DNA of 64,000 nucleotides from JASLDZ01 sp038226305 (lineage in GTDB: Bacteria; Pseudomonadota; Alphaproteobacteria; Caulobacterales; Caulobacteraceae), in contig JBBRQN010000002.1 of the NCBI GenBank assembly GCA_038226305.1, positions 200,124 through 264,123 of the forward strand, in the 5' to 3' direction. Below, piece by piece: positions 15,777 to 23,925 of the stretch (within the stretch, counting starts at the first letter, position 1; each line of letters starts with the position of its first letter). Both the position numbers and the translations under genes were made by a program. The notes beneath the pieces are model-generated. The model was given only the letters and a program-made list of their open reading frames with translations, was not told the DNA's origin and did no database searches.

Positions 15777-17624
15777 TCAGGCCCTGGGCAGCATCGCCAG
15801 CGCGGTGGCCACGTCCTGCATCACCGGTGCCCAGTCGTTGTGGAACGGGGGGGTGAAGACCCGGACGGACGGATACCAGGGATAGCGATCGGTCCCGAGC
15901 CGCGGCCAGGCACCCGGGGTGGAGATCAGCCACGTGGGCACCCCGCAGGCGGCCGAGAGGTTCGTGGCGGCGTTGGCGGGGCCGATCACGAGATCCAAGG
16001 CGCTGGAGAGGGCGCACACGCCGTCCAGGTCGGCCCGCAGGTCGAGGCCCGGGGGCGACCAGATCTCCATGCCGAACCGGCGCTTGGCCTCGGCGAGTTC
16101 GGCAGCGCAATCGCCGTACTGCAGGTTCACGAAGCGCACGCCTGGGGTGCCCAGCACGGGCGCCCAATCCTCGAAGGGCGAGTAGAAGCGGTGGCGGCCG
16201 GAATCGACCTTCAAGCTCTTCCACACGACGCCGATCTTGGGCTCGGGGCCCAGCGCCGCCAGCTCGGCCGTCCAGCGGGCCACCTGCGCCGGATCGGCGG
16301 TGAGGAAGGCGCGCGTTTCGGGATAGCTCTCCACCTCGCGGCGGAAACGGCGGAGCGGCGTGGCGAGGGGGGCGTAGGCGTCGATCCGATCCGCCCGGGG
16401 TGTGCGCGGGGTCGACTTGGCGAAGGGGGCGGTGCGCACCGTGTGGTGGTCGACCCGGAAGGTGGCGTGCGCGCCCACCCGCGCCTGCGGGAACGAGCGC
16501 TGGAACAGGCCCACCAGCCGCGGCTCCACTGCCAGGCTCAGCTGGCCGGCGGGGCCGATCGCCTCGATCATGTCCGGCACGATGTTGGCGAACAGAACCT
16601 CGTCGCCGAGCCCCTGTTCGCCCACCAGGAGGAGCTTCTTGCCCTCGAGCGGCTGATCCGGCGTCCATTGCGGGGCGTCGATCAGGAAGTGCGTCACGTC
16701 GGCGAAGTCGGGGTCGAGGCGCACCTCGTAGGCATCCCATCCTTCGGCCAGGCGGCCGGACGCGAGGAGCATGGTGGACCGGGCGAGCTTCATCATCGCC
16801 TTCTCCGATCCCAGCGTCACGCCGGGGATGGCCGCCTCGCACTCGGCCAGAGCTTTCGGCGCGTCGCCCAGCGCCAGGAGTGCATTGGCCAGGTTGTAGC
16901 GGGCCTTGGCGAAGGCCGGGTCGAGCCGCAGGGCCTCTTCGAAGAACGTCAGTGAGTTCGCCATTTCGCCCTGTTCGGCCAGGATCGTGCCCAGGGTGTT
17001 CCACAGGAGAGGGTGCTCGGGATGCGCCTCGATGGCCGGGCGCAGGGTCTCGATGGATTCGGCAAAGCGCAGCTGGTCGCGCTGGGCGCAGGCAAGGTTG
17101 TTCACGCCCTCCGGCTGGTCGGGCTTGCGACGCAGGTAGTGGGCGAACAGCTGCTCGGCAGTGTCCTTCATGCCCATCGCATAGGCGAGGCGGCCGAGGT
17201 CGTTGGCGATCTCCGGCTCGTCCGGGCACAGCTCCAGGGCCGTTTCGTAGCATTTGAGCGAGCCGGTGAAGTCGCCCGCCTTTTCCCGGCAGATGGCCAG
17301 GAGGTGCCAGCCGATGCCGCAGCGCTCGTCGATCTCCAGCGCCTTCAGGGCCATCTCGGCCCCCTTTCGATGGTCGTCGGCGCGCATAAACAGGAGGCTC
17401 TGGTGGATGAAGGGCAGCACCGCCTGCGCCTTAAGCTCCGCCATCGCCGCGTTCAGCCGGTCGAGCGCGCTGGCCGAGCCGGATTCGCCCGCAGCACCGC
17501 CGCTCATCCGTGCCCGCGCCGGGCTGGCCGCAAGATCGGGTGCGACCACCACCCCGGCCGAGGCGCGCAGGTTGTCGGCAAGCCGGCGTCTGGGTGGGCG
17601 CTGCTGGATCACAGGGGTCGGCAT
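15777..17624 (-). CDS. flmG: Flagellin glycosyltransferase, TPR + GT domain (FlmG/FlbA-type)
   Basis: A 615-residue soluble protein. Tetratricopeptide repeats span about residues 60-300 (for example GWHLLAICREKAGDFTGSLKCYETALELCP). A glycosyltransferase-like domain occupies about 315-610 (LLLVGEQGLGDEVLFANIVP, IGVVWKSL, LSSALDLVIGPANAATNLSAACGVPTWL). This matches Caulobacter FlmG, also called FlbA, which recognises flagellins through its TPRs and attaches pseudaminic acid. The neighbourhood agrees: flbT-flaF and flagellins lie just upstream on the other strand, and pseI and pseH follow. The ATG at 17624 was chosen because the long upstream frame reads like antisense of flbT. Confidence 0.82.
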   Translation of the reverse strand: MPTPVIQQRPPRRRLADNLRASAGVVVAPDLAASPARARMSGGAAGESGSASALDRLNAAMAELKAQAVLPFIHQSLLFMRADDHRKGAEMALKALEIDERCGIGWHLLAICREKAGDFTGSLKCYETALELCPDEPEIANDLGRLAYAMGMKDTAEQLFAHYLRRKPDQPEGVNNLACAQRDQLRFAESIETLRPAIEAHPEHPLLWNTLGTILAEQGEMANSLTFFEEALRLDPAFAKARYNLANALLALGDAPKALAECEAAIPGVTLGSEKAMMKLARSTMLLASGRLAEGWDAYEVRLDPDFADVTHFLIDAPQWTPDQPLEGKKLLLVGEQGLGDEVLFANIVPDMIEAIGPAGQLSLAVEPRLVGLFQRSFPQARVGAHATFRVDHHTVRTAPFAKSTPRTPRADRIDAYAPLATPLRRFRREVESYPETRAFLTADPAQVARWTAELAALGPEPKIGVVWKSLKVDSGRHRFYSPFEDWAPVLGTPGVRFVNLQYGDCAAELAEAKRRFGMEIWSPPGLDLRADLDGVCALSSALDLVIGPANAATNLSAACGVPTWLISTPGAWPRLGTDRYPWYPSVRVFTPPFHNDWAPVMQDVATALAMLPRA

Positions 17625-17844
17625 CGGCGCGTCCGCAAGGCTGGTCGAAGAGGAACCACCCGATGAAGCGCGACTATGGTTAAGGGCAGGATAAGCCTTG
17701 GCTTGCAGCTGACGCCGGTGGCGAGGAGCGGGCCGATGGCGTGAAGGCCGCGTTAACCGTGCCTGTTTACCAATCCGCAGCGAGGAGCGCGGTAGGAGGG
17801 CCAACGTGCGGACCGCCGCCGCCCCCGCTTCGGGAGCATAGAAA

Positions 17845-18273
17845 ATGCCGCTGAAACTGTCGCTGAAGCCGGGTGAGCGGTTCGTGCTGAACGGGGCCGT
17901 GGTGCAGAACGGAGACCGCCGCGGCGTGCTCGTGCTGCAGAACAAGGCCTCCGTGCTGCGCGAGAAGGACATCATGCAATCGGAAGAGGCCTCCACCCCC
18001 GGGCGGCGGATCTACTTTCCGGTCATGATGATGTACCTGGATGGCGAACACGCCGAGAATTACTACGAAGAATTCGCGCGCCGGTTGAACGAGTTCATGA
18101 GCGTAATTCGGAATCCGGATGTGCTCGCAGACTGCGTGATCGTATCGAAGTTCGTTCTGGCCCGGGAATACTACAAGGCGCTGATGAGCTGCCGCAAGCT
18201 CATCGAATATGAAGACGACAGGATGGGGGCGAATGTCGCTGCAGGCTTACCAGAGCGCCGCGCGGCGGGCTGA
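17845..18273 (+). CDS. flbT: Flagellin expression regulator FlbT
   Basis: A 142-residue FlbT-family protein; the whole length matches the family, including [29 protein letters not shown] and the C-terminal [16 protein letters not shown]. In Caulobacter FlbT binds flagellin mRNA 5' regions and couples translation and stability to hook completion. A GGGAG eight bases before the ATG supports the start. Its 3' end overlaps flaF by 41 bases, which implies coupled synthesis of these two opposing regulators. The 220-base gap upstream separates it from the divergent flmG. Confidence 0.93.
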   Translation: MPLKLSLKPGERFVLNGAVVQNGDRRGVLVLQNKASVLREKDIMQSEEASTPGRRIYFPVMMMYLDGEHAENYYEEFARRLNEFMSVIRNPDVLADCVIVSKFVLAREYYKALMSCRKLIEYEDDRMGANVAAGLPERRAAG

Positions 18274-18595
18274 AAACCCCCGCGAGCTCGAATATCGGCT
18301 GTTCGGCGAGGTGACGCGCGCGCTCATGGGCGCCGCCGATGTTCCGCACGACGAGATCCAGACCCGGATCGACGCCCTCGACTGGAACCGGCGCATGTGG
18401 GGCGCGCTCGCGGCCGACTGCGCGCGGGCGGAAAACGACCTGCCCGAGAGCCTGCGCGCCTCGATCATCTCGCTCAGCCTGTGGGTCAACAGCCACTCGT
18501 CCAAGGTGATGCGGCGCGAGGAACAGTTCGAGCCGCTGATCGAGATCAACCGCATCGTCATGCAGGGCCTGAATCCCCAGGCGCAGGCCGCCTGA
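18233..18595 (+). CDS. flaF: Flagellin biosynthesis regulator FlaF
   Basis: A 120-residue helical FlaF-family protein ([43 protein letters not shown]). FlaF is needed for flagellin translation and secretion and works against FlbT, so the tandem order flbT-flaF is expected. The internal ATG at 18233 is preferred to the ATG at 18209 because it gives the family N terminus and follows GGGGGC. The flagellin genes follow after a 214-base leader with their own promoter. Confidence 0.92.
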   Translation: MSLQAYQSAARRAENPRELEYRLFGEVTRALMGAADVPHDEIQTRIDALDWNRRMWGALAADCARAENDLPESLRASIISLSLWVNSHSSKVMRREEQFEPLIEINRIVMQGLNPQAQAA

Positions 18596-18724
18596 GCACT
18601 TCCTGCACGGCCGTTTCTGCCGCCCGGCGGCACGCGTCGTGCCAAAGCTGAATCCGCCCCGGCGCGCGGGCGCATTTCACGTTCCATAACAATCACATGG
18701 GCGATGCCTGTGCAGGCACGGGGC

Positions 18725-18740
18725 TGGCCCCCGCCTTGCG
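18725..18740 (+). promoter_or_regulatory. Sigma-54 promoter of flagellin 1
   Basis: TGGCCCCCGCCTTGCG contains GG, ten bases, GC and an intact TTGC -12 element, the sigma-54 pattern used for late flagellar genes. The start site should lie near 18750, leaving a leader of about 60 bases. That is long enough for the FlbT-dependent post-transcriptional control known in Caulobacter. Confidence 0.8.
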
Positions 18741-18770
18741 ACGCATCGGGAGGGCGCCGAATGCGCCCGC

Positions 18771-18784
18771 CCGGCAAAAGCCGG
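18771..18784. promoter_or_regulatory. Inverted repeat CCGGC-AAAA-GCCGG downstream of the sigma-54 promoter
   Basis: A perfect 5-base dyad with an AAAA spacer lies about 30 bases past the -12 box. Position and CGGCAAAA core recall the ftr enhancers bound by FlbD, which in some Caulobacter flagellin genes sit downstream of the start. A leader RNA hairpin is the alternative reading. Confidence 0.45.
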
Positions 18785-18809
18785 ATCCCCTCCCCAGAAT
18801 GGTGGAACC

Positions 18810-19643
18810 ATGTCCAGCTCCGTAAACACCAACGCGAGCGCCTTGGCGGCGCTCCAGAACCTCAACGCGACCCAGGCTCAGCTCAGCTCGGTGCAATCCA
18901 AGATCAACACCGGTCTCAAGGTGTCCAGCGCGAAGGACAACGGCGCCATCTGGGCCATCGCCCAGAACCAGCGTGCCGACATCTCCGCGTACGGCGCCGT
19001 CACCGACTCGCTCAACCGCGTGTCGTCGACGATCGATGTGGCGATCAGTGCCGGGGAGACGATCTCGGATCTCCTGAACCAGTTGAGAACGAAGGCATTG
19101 GCGGCGTCTGACGCATCCCTGGATGTGACCAGCCGTTCCGCGCTTAACGAGGATTTCAAGGCCCTGAGGGATCAGATCAAGAAGACCGTCGACAACGCCA
19201 ACTTCAACGGGGCCAACCTTTTGAAGACTGCGGCCACCGCGATCTACGCGCTGGCGAACTCCGACGGTTCTTCGAAGCTCACCGTGCAGGCCCAGATCCT
19301 GGGCCTGGGTGCGGCGGGCAGCCAGATCACCTTCGCGGCCACGGCCTCGTTCAACTCGGCCGCCACGGCTTCCGCCCTCATCGCCACGGTCTCCACCTCG
19401 CTCACCAACGTGAACGCGGCGGTGGCCAAGCTCGGCACGGCTTCCAAGGCGTTCCAGCTCCAGACGTCCTTCGTGTCCAAGCTCACGGACTCGCTGACGA
19501 CCGGTGTGGGCAACCTCGTGGACGCCGACGTGGCCAAGGAGAGCGCGAACCTTACCGCGCTGCAGACCAAGCAGCAGCTTGGCGTGCAGGCTCTGTCCAT
19601 CGCCAACCAGGCGCCGCAGATCCTGCTGTCACTGTTCAAGTAG
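18810..19643 (+). CDS. Flagellin 1
   Basis: A 277-residue short flagellin with conserved N-terminal D0/D1 (SSVNTNASALAALQNLNAT, INTGLKVSSAKDNGAIWAIAQNQRAD) and C-terminal D1/D0 ending in QQLGVQALSIANQAPQILLSLFK. The middle is a small variable region rich in Thr/Ser/Ala, as in Caulobacter alpha and beta flagellins. Export is by the flagellar type III system, without a signal peptide. Surface Ser/Thr are likely pseudaminic acid sites for FlmG. It is read from its own sigma-54 promoter and ends at a strong hairpin, so it is monocistronic. Confidence 0.95.
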   Translation: MSSSVNTNASALAALQNLNATQAQLSSVQSKINTGLKVSSAKDNGAIWAIAQNQRADISAYGAVTDSLNRVSSTIDVAISAGETISDLLNQLRTKALAASDASLDVTSRSALNEDFKALRDQIKKTVDNANFNGANLLKTAATAIYALANSDGSSKLTVQAQILGLGAAGSQITFAATASFNSAATASALIATVSTSLTNVNAAVAKLGTASKAFQLQTSFVSKLTDSLTTGVGNLVDADVAKESANLTALQTKQQLGVQALSIANQAPQILLSLFK

Positions 19644-19653
19644 CGCGGCTTAG

Positions 19654-19687
19654 CGCCGGGCGGGGAGCTAAAAGGCCCCGCCCGGCG
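19654..19687 (+). terminator. Strong hairpin after flagellin 1
   Basis: A perfect 12-base stem (CGCCGGGCGGGG pairing with its complement) with a 10-base loop begins eight bases after the last base of the flagellin stop codon. No long T run follows, as is common in GC-rich genomes. It probably terminates transcription or protects the flagellin mRNA 3' end. Confidence 0.75.
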
Positions 19688-19836
19688 GTCCCTTCAGGGC
19701 ACCCGGTAAAACTTGCCGAGGATGGTAGGCAAGGCCTGCCGCAAGGGTCTGCAGAGATGCAGAAAACTCCTTGGTTTCTCACCCATTAAGATGATTGATT
19801 ACAGACACCTAGCCGCAATTGAAGCCGGGGGTTCGT

Positions 19837-19852
19837 TGGCCCGGCGATTGCT
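19837..19852 (+). promoter_or_regulatory. Sigma-54 promoter of flagellin 2
   Basis: TGGCCCGGCGATTGCT matches TGGC-N7-TTGC exactly (GG-N10-GC). The predicted start site lies about 60 bases before the ATG at 19925, the same geometry as flagellin 1. Confidence 0.85.
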
Positions 19853-19879
19853 TCCCGGTTCCCTCGAGCAAAACGCTCT

Positions 19880-19898
19880 CGGCGCCAAAATGACGCCG
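19880..19898. promoter_or_regulatory. Inverted repeat downstream of the flagellin 2 promoter
   Basis: CGGCG and CGCCG flank a 9-base A-rich spacer about 30 bases past the -12 box, mirroring the position of the dyad at flagellin 1. It is a candidate FlbD (ftr-like) site or leader hairpin; arms of five bases are weak evidence alone. Confidence 0.35.
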
Positions 19899-19924
19899 GA
19901 CACTCCAAAAAAGGAGCCGCCTCC

Positions 19925-20761
19925 ATGGCGAACAGCATCAATACGAACTCGAGCGCCCTCATCGCGCTGCAGAACCTCAACGCCACGCAAGCGGCGCTGA
20001 CCCAAGTTCAAAACCGCATCAACACCGGCGAGAAGGTGTCGTCCGCCAAAGACAACGGCGCCGTCTGGGCCATCGCGCAAAACCAGCGCGCGTCCATCTC
20101 CGGCTATGACGCGGTGAAGGACTCGATAAACCGGGCTTCCTCGACCGTCGACGTGGCCGTTTCGGCCGGCGAGACCGTTTCGGATTTGCTGAACCAGCTC
20201 CGCACCAAGGCGCTGGCCGCCTCGGACACGTCGCTGGACACCAACAGCCGCACGGCCCTTTCCAACGATTTCGCCGCCCTGCGCGACCAGATCGGCAAGA
20301 CCATCGCCAACGCCAGCTTCAACGGGGCCAACCTCCTGAAGACGGCGGCTGCGAACGTCTACGCCCTGGCCAATGACACCGGCTCGTCCAAGCTCACGGT
20401 TGCGGCTCAGGTTCTGGGCCTCGGCGCTTCGGGCGGGGCGCTGGCCTCGTTCACGGCAGCGGCGAACTTCACCTCGGCGGCCACGGCCTCGACCCTGGTG
20501 GCGACGCTTTCGACGGCGATCACCAACGTGAACGCAGCGGTGGCCAAGCTCGGCACGGCTTCCAACGCCCTGACGACGCACCTGAAGTTCGTCTCCAAGC
20601 TGCAGGACACTCTGACCACCGGCGTGGGCAACCTCGTCGATGCGGACGTGGCCAAGGAAAGCGCCAACCTCACCGCGCTGCAGACCAAGCAGCAGCTCGG
20701 CATCCAGGCGCTCTCGATCGCCAATTCGAGTTCCAGTTCACTGCTCAGCCTCTTCCGCTAA
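19925..20761 (+). CDS. Flagellin 2
   Basis: A 278-residue flagellin closely related to flagellin 1, with the same D0/D1 ends (NRINTGEKVSSAKDNGAVWAIAQNQRA; VDADVAKESANLTALQTKQQLG) but a C terminus of SSSSSLLSLFR, with Arg in place of the final Lys. AAGGAG eight bases before the ATG is a strong ribosome site. It has its own sigma-54 promoter and a downstream 12-base hairpin. Secretion and glycosylation are as for flagellin 1. The pair probably arose by duplication and may occupy different filament positions. Confidence 0.95.
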   Translation: MANSINTNSSALIALQNLNATQAALTQVQNRINTGEKVSSAKDNGAVWAIAQNQRASISGYDAVKDSINRASSTVDVAVSAGETVSDLLNQLRTKALAASDTSLDTNSRTALSNDFAALRDQIGKTIANASFNGANLLKTAAANVYALANDTGSSKLTVAAQVLGLGASGGALASFTAAANFTSAATASTLVATLSTAITNVNAAVAKLGTASNALTTHLKFVSKLQDTLTTGVGNLVDADVAKESANLTALQTKQQLGIQALSIANSSSSSLLSLFR

Positions 20762-20797
20762 GGCGCGGAGGCGGCGGGGTAAAACCCAAGTGGCGAA

Positions 20798-20830
20798 CGG
20801 CGCGCAGGGGGCATTCTTCCCTGCGCGCCG
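20798..20830 (+). terminator. Strong hairpin after flagellin 2
   Basis: A perfect 12-base stem (CGGCGCGCAGGG and its complement) with a 9-base loop lies 37 bases after the flagellin 2 stop, just before the FlaG-like frame. It probably separates the two transcription units. Confidence 0.75.
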
Positions 20831-20860
20831 ACCGTCCATCGGAGGCGTCGCCCCGGCGGC

Positions 20861-21133
20861 GTGAAGACGGAGATGGCCGAGCCGATCCCACCACTGACGC
20901 CCGCCCCCGGCGTGCCGACGCGCAAGGAAACGCCACCCGTCGCGTCCGCGACGGCGGATGGGGCAGGGGCCTACCCGGCTTCCACCCGCGTTCAGGTGGT
21001 GCGCTCCGCCCACGCCGCGGTCTACGTCTACCGCCTGCTGGACAGCGCCAGCGGCCGGCCCCTCCTGCAGCTGCCGTTTCCCGTCGAAGAAGACCGTTCA
21101 AGGCCCGGTGTGGCTCTCGACACCCTGGCCTGA
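20861..21133 (+). CDS. FlaG-like small protein
   Basis: A 90-residue protein with a Pro-rich disordered first half and a C-terminal half (VVRSAHAAVYVYRLLDSASGRPLLQLPFP) that resembles the FlaG pattern of beta strands around D-x-x-[ST]G-x-x-x-x-x-[IL]P. FlaG proteins affect filament length in other bacteria. The start is GTG 20861 or ATG 20873; neither has a clear ribosome site. The position between two flagellin genes supports a flagellar role. The family call is a pattern judgement only. Confidence 0.5.
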   Translation: MKTEMAEPIPPLTPAPGVPTRKETPPVASATADGAGAYPASTRVQVVRSAHAAVYVYRLLDSASGRPLLQLPFPVEEDRSRPGVALDTLA

Positions 21134-21289
21134 TCCGTGAGCCGCCCGCGCACGGCGCATTTCGCGCGGCGCAGTTATGGTTAACGGTTTGAATACCAGC
21201 CTGCCCTAGCGTCCAACCCTGAGCGGGGGCGGGCGCTTTTCAGCGATCGCTCCTCCACAGACGGCTCGAAGCGGCCCGGGGAGACGATC

Positions 21290-22117
21290 ATGGCGATCAG
21301 CGTCAACACCAACGCCGCGGCCCTCGTGGCGCTGCAGAACCTCAACAAGACGTCGGACAGCCTGACCGCGACGCAGGGCCAGATCTCCACCGGCCTGAAG
21401 ATCGGCTCGGCCAAGGACAACGCCTCCATCTGGGCGATCGCCCAGCAGCAGCGGGCCGAGGTGAGCTCGCTCTCGGCGGTCACCGACTCGCTGAACCGCG
21501 CCACCTCCATCGCTGACGTGGCTACGGCCGCCGGCCAATCGGTTTCCGACCTGCTCAACACGTTGAAGCAGAAGGTTCTGGCCGCGCAGGACACCTCGCT
21601 GGATACCGCCAGCCGCGCCGCCCTGAACGCCGACTACACCTCCATCGTGCGCCAGATCTCGCAGGTGGTTTCGAGCGCCAGCTTCGATGGCTCGAACATC
21701 CTGAACGGGTCGATCACCGGGCTGAAGTTCATCGCCGATGCCGACGCCACGACATACATCACGCTCTCGACGCAGAACTTCTCGCTCGGTGGTTCGATCA
21801 TCACCTTCGGCTCCACCTCGACCATCGGCACGGTCACGGCGGCGACCACCGTGGCGGGCCAGCTCGACTCGTCGATCAGGAACGTGAACGCCGCCCTCGC
21901 CAACGTGGGCGCGCAGTCGAACCAGATCGAGGCGCACAACAAGTTCGTCACCAAGCTTTCGGATGCACTCACCACCGGCATCGGCCACTTGGTGGACGCC
22001 GACCTCGCCACCGAGAGCGCGAGGCTTCAGGCCCTGCAGGTGAAGCAGCAGCTAGGCACACAGGCGCTTTCGATCGCCAACCAGGGCCCGCAGATCATCC
22101 TCAGCCTGTTCAAGTAG
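21290..22117 (+). CDS. Flagellin 3 (divergent)
   Basis: A 275-residue flagellin with intact D0/D1 regions (SVNTNAAALVALQNLNKTSDSL; QISTGLKIGSAKDNASIWAIAQQQRAE) and C terminus QQLGTQALSIANQGPQIILSLFK. It differs from flagellins 1 and 2 throughout the centre (ITGLKFIADADATTYITLS) and begins MAIS. GGGGAG six bases before the ATG is a good ribosome site. No GG-N10-GC sigma-54 element was found in its 156-base leader, unlike the other two. It may be expressed at a different time or level, as minor or hook-proximal flagellins are. Confidence 0.94.
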   Translation: MAISVNTNAAALVALQNLNKTSDSLTATQGQISTGLKIGSAKDNASIWAIAQQQRAEVSSLSAVTDSLNRATSIADVATAAGQSVSDLLNTLKQKVLAAQDTSLDTASRAALNADYTSIVRQISQVVSSASFDGSNILNGSITGLKFIADADATTYITLSTQNFSLGGSIITFGSTSTIGTVTAATTVAGQLDSSIRNVNAALANVGAQSNQIEAHNKFVTKLSDALTTGIGHLVDADLATESARLQALQVKQQLGTQALSIANQGPQIILSLFK

Positions 22118-22139
22118 ACCAGGTTCCTGAGCGCCAGCC

Positions 22140-23195
22140 TCAGGCCAGCATCGCCTCGTCCACCGGTTCGCCCCGAGCCAAGGCGCGCGCGCTGCGCCTC
22201 CCCAGCACCTCGGGCAGGCGGGCCGGGGCGAGGCCGAAGCCTGGGCGGATCGAGCGCACGTCGTCGCCCGTCAGAACCGTGCCTGCCGCAACGTCTCGCA
22301 CCACATAGAGCGACCGTCGGAAACGGCGGTTCGCCGTCTCCTCCACGCCGCGGTTCAGGCCGGGGGTGCCCACCGCATCGAAGGCCGCCCGGCAGTCGTG
22401 CACCAGCGCGGCGAGCTCTGCAGGCTCCAGGCTGAAGGACGAGTCGGGCCCGCCGTCGGCGCGGTCAAGGGTGACGTGCTTCTCGATGATGCAGGCGCCC
22501 AGCGTCACGGCCGCCACCGCCGCGGCCGTTCCGGGCGTGTGGTCGGACAAGCCGCTGACGCAGCCGAAGCGCTGCGCCAGCCAGGGCACCGTCGCCACGT
22601 TGGCATCGGCAAACCGGGCAGGGTAGGCGCTCACGCAGTGCAGAAGCGCCACCCCCGCCGCGCCGGCGGCAAGGGCGGCGTCGCGCGCGGCCACGATCTC
22701 GGCCTCGCTCGCCATGCCGGTGGAGATGATCAGCGGTCGCCCGCTGCGGGCGGCCCGGGCGATCAGGGGCAGGTCGGCGGCCTCGAACGACGCGATCTTG
22801 AAGGCGGGCGCGTCCAGGCTTTCCAGAAGGTCCACCGCGGTCTCGTCGAACGGAGAGGAGAACGCGATCAGCCCGCGCGCCTTCGCATGGGCGAAGAGGG
22901 GCGCGTGCCAGGCGTAGGGCGTATGAGCCTCGGCATACAGGCTGTGCAGGGTGCGACCGGCCCACAGGCCGTCATCGAGGCGAAAGCCGGGGCCGTCGTG
23001 ATCCAGTGTGATGGTGTCGGCGGTGTAGGTCTGCAGCTTCACCGCGTCTGCGCCCGCCTCTGCCGCGGCATCGATCAGGGCCAGGGCGCGATCCAGGCTC
23101 TTGTTGTGGTTGCCTGAAAGCTCGGCGATCACGAACGGCGGCTCGCCCGGCCCGATCGCGCGACCTGATATGTTCAGGCGCTGTGCATCCATCAT
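22140..23195 (-). CDS. pseI: Pseudaminic acid synthase
   Basis: A 351-residue NeuB-family enzyme. The N-terminal TIM barrel has FVIAELSGNHNKSLDRAL, VKLQTYTADTITLD and SSPFDETAVDLLE. The motif GLSDHTPG and EKHVTLDR are present, and a C-terminal SAF/antifreeze-like domain follows (RSLYVVRDVAAGTVLTGDDVRSIRPG). The NHNKSLDRA variant and EVEETAN region favour PseI over NeuB: it condenses 6-deoxy-AltdiNAc with phosphoenolpyruvate to make pseudaminic acid. It is divergent from the pseH-type gene and next to flagellins and flmG, so flagellin glycosylation is the obvious purpose. PseB, C, F and G are not in the window. Confidence 0.88.
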   Translation of the reverse strand: MMDAQRLNISGRAIGPGEPPFVIAELSGNHNKSLDRALALIDAAAEAGADAVKLQTYTADTITLDHDGPGFRLDDGLWAGRTLHSLYAEAHTPYAWHAPLFAHAKARGLIAFSSPFDETAVDLLESLDAPAFKIASFEAADLPLIARAARSGRPLIISTGMASEAEIVAARDAALAAGAAGVALLHCVSAYPARFADANVATVPWLAQRFGCVSGLSDHTPGTAAAVAAVTLGACIIEKHVTLDRADGGPDSSFSLEPAELAALVHDCRAAFDAVGTPGLNRGVEETANRRFRRSLYVVRDVAAGTVLTGDDVRSIRPGFGLAPARLPEVLGRRSARALARGEPVDEAMLA

Positions 23196-23307
23196 TCGGC
23201 AAGACCCGTCCCTGGAGAAGCGACTCGCCCCATCATGGCCATCGGGCGTTAAGAGAAAGCTCGCCTCGGGCGGGGGTTCGGGCGGGCGGCGGTGCAGGCG
23301 GGCGGAC

Positions 23308-23865
23308 ATGATCGAGCTGCGACAGATCGAGAGCGCCGACAGCCAGCGCCTGTTCGACTGGCGCCTCGAGCCCGAAGTGGACCGCTGGATGTATTCCTCG
23401 CCCCCTTCGCCGGCGGCCCACGCGGCCTGGTTCGAAGGCTTCCTCAAGGACGACGACCGGGCGGGCTGGATCGTGCTGGAGAAGGGCGCTCCCTGCGGAT
23501 CGATGATCCTCGAGGGGGTGTCGCACCCCCAGCGGCGCGCCAAGCTGAACTGGTACATCGGCGAGGCGGCGGCGCGGGGTCGCGGGGCCGGGCGGGCGGC
23601 GCAGGCGCTGGGGCTGGACCTCGCGTTCACCCTCTACGACCTGCGCAAGGTGTGGTCCGAGGTGGTCGTGGGCAACGAGGCGGCGCTTAAGGCGCTGGCG
23701 GCCTCAGGCTTTCGGCGTGAAGGCTATCTGCGGCACCACCAGTTCAAGAATGGGCGCGAGCAGGATGTGGTGCTGCTCGGCGTCCTGGCGGGGGAGTGGG
23801 CCGCCAGGCGCGCGACGATCCGCAAGGGTCTGCAGACCTCGGGGCTGATCGACGGGCCAGCCTAG
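23308..23865 (+). CDS. pseH: GNAT acetyltransferase, PseH-type
   Basis: A 185-residue GNAT protein. It starts IELRQIESADSQRLFDWRLEPEV, similar to PseH, and has the acetyl-CoA site in the region AAARGRGAGRAAQALGL, followed by a KVWSEVVVGNEAALKALAASGFRREGYLR segment typical of RimJ/PseH-like N-acetyltransferases. PseH acetylates the 4-amino sugar intermediate of pseudaminic acid. The divergent pseI supports this; without it the family alone would not specify the substrate. The ATG at 23308 follows a GGCGGAC stretch. Confidence 0.78.
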   Translation: MIELRQIESADSQRLFDWRLEPEVDRWMYSSPPSPAAHAAWFEGFLKDDDRAGWIVLEKGAPCGSMILEGVSHPQRRAKLNWYIGEAAARGRGAGRAAQALGLDLAFTLYDLRKVWSEVVVGNEAALKALAASGFRREGYLRHHQFKNGREQDVVLLGVLAGEWAARRATIRKGLQTSGLIDGPA

Positions 23866-23925
23866 CGTTCTGCTAGCGGCTTAAGCGGGGGTAAAGCCTT
23901 CCCTGTCAGGGTCTTGGCAACGGCC

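Noticed and set aside
17625..17996. N-terminal extension of flmG by about 124 codons
   Set aside because: The extra codons overlap the start of flbT on the other strand and read as Ser/Arg-rich non-homologous sequence. The start at 17624 is preferred.
21134..21289. A sigma-54 promoter for flagellin 3
   Set aside because: I scanned for GG-N10-GC: candidates such as TGG-TTAACGGTTT-GA lack the GC at -12. No acceptable match was found.
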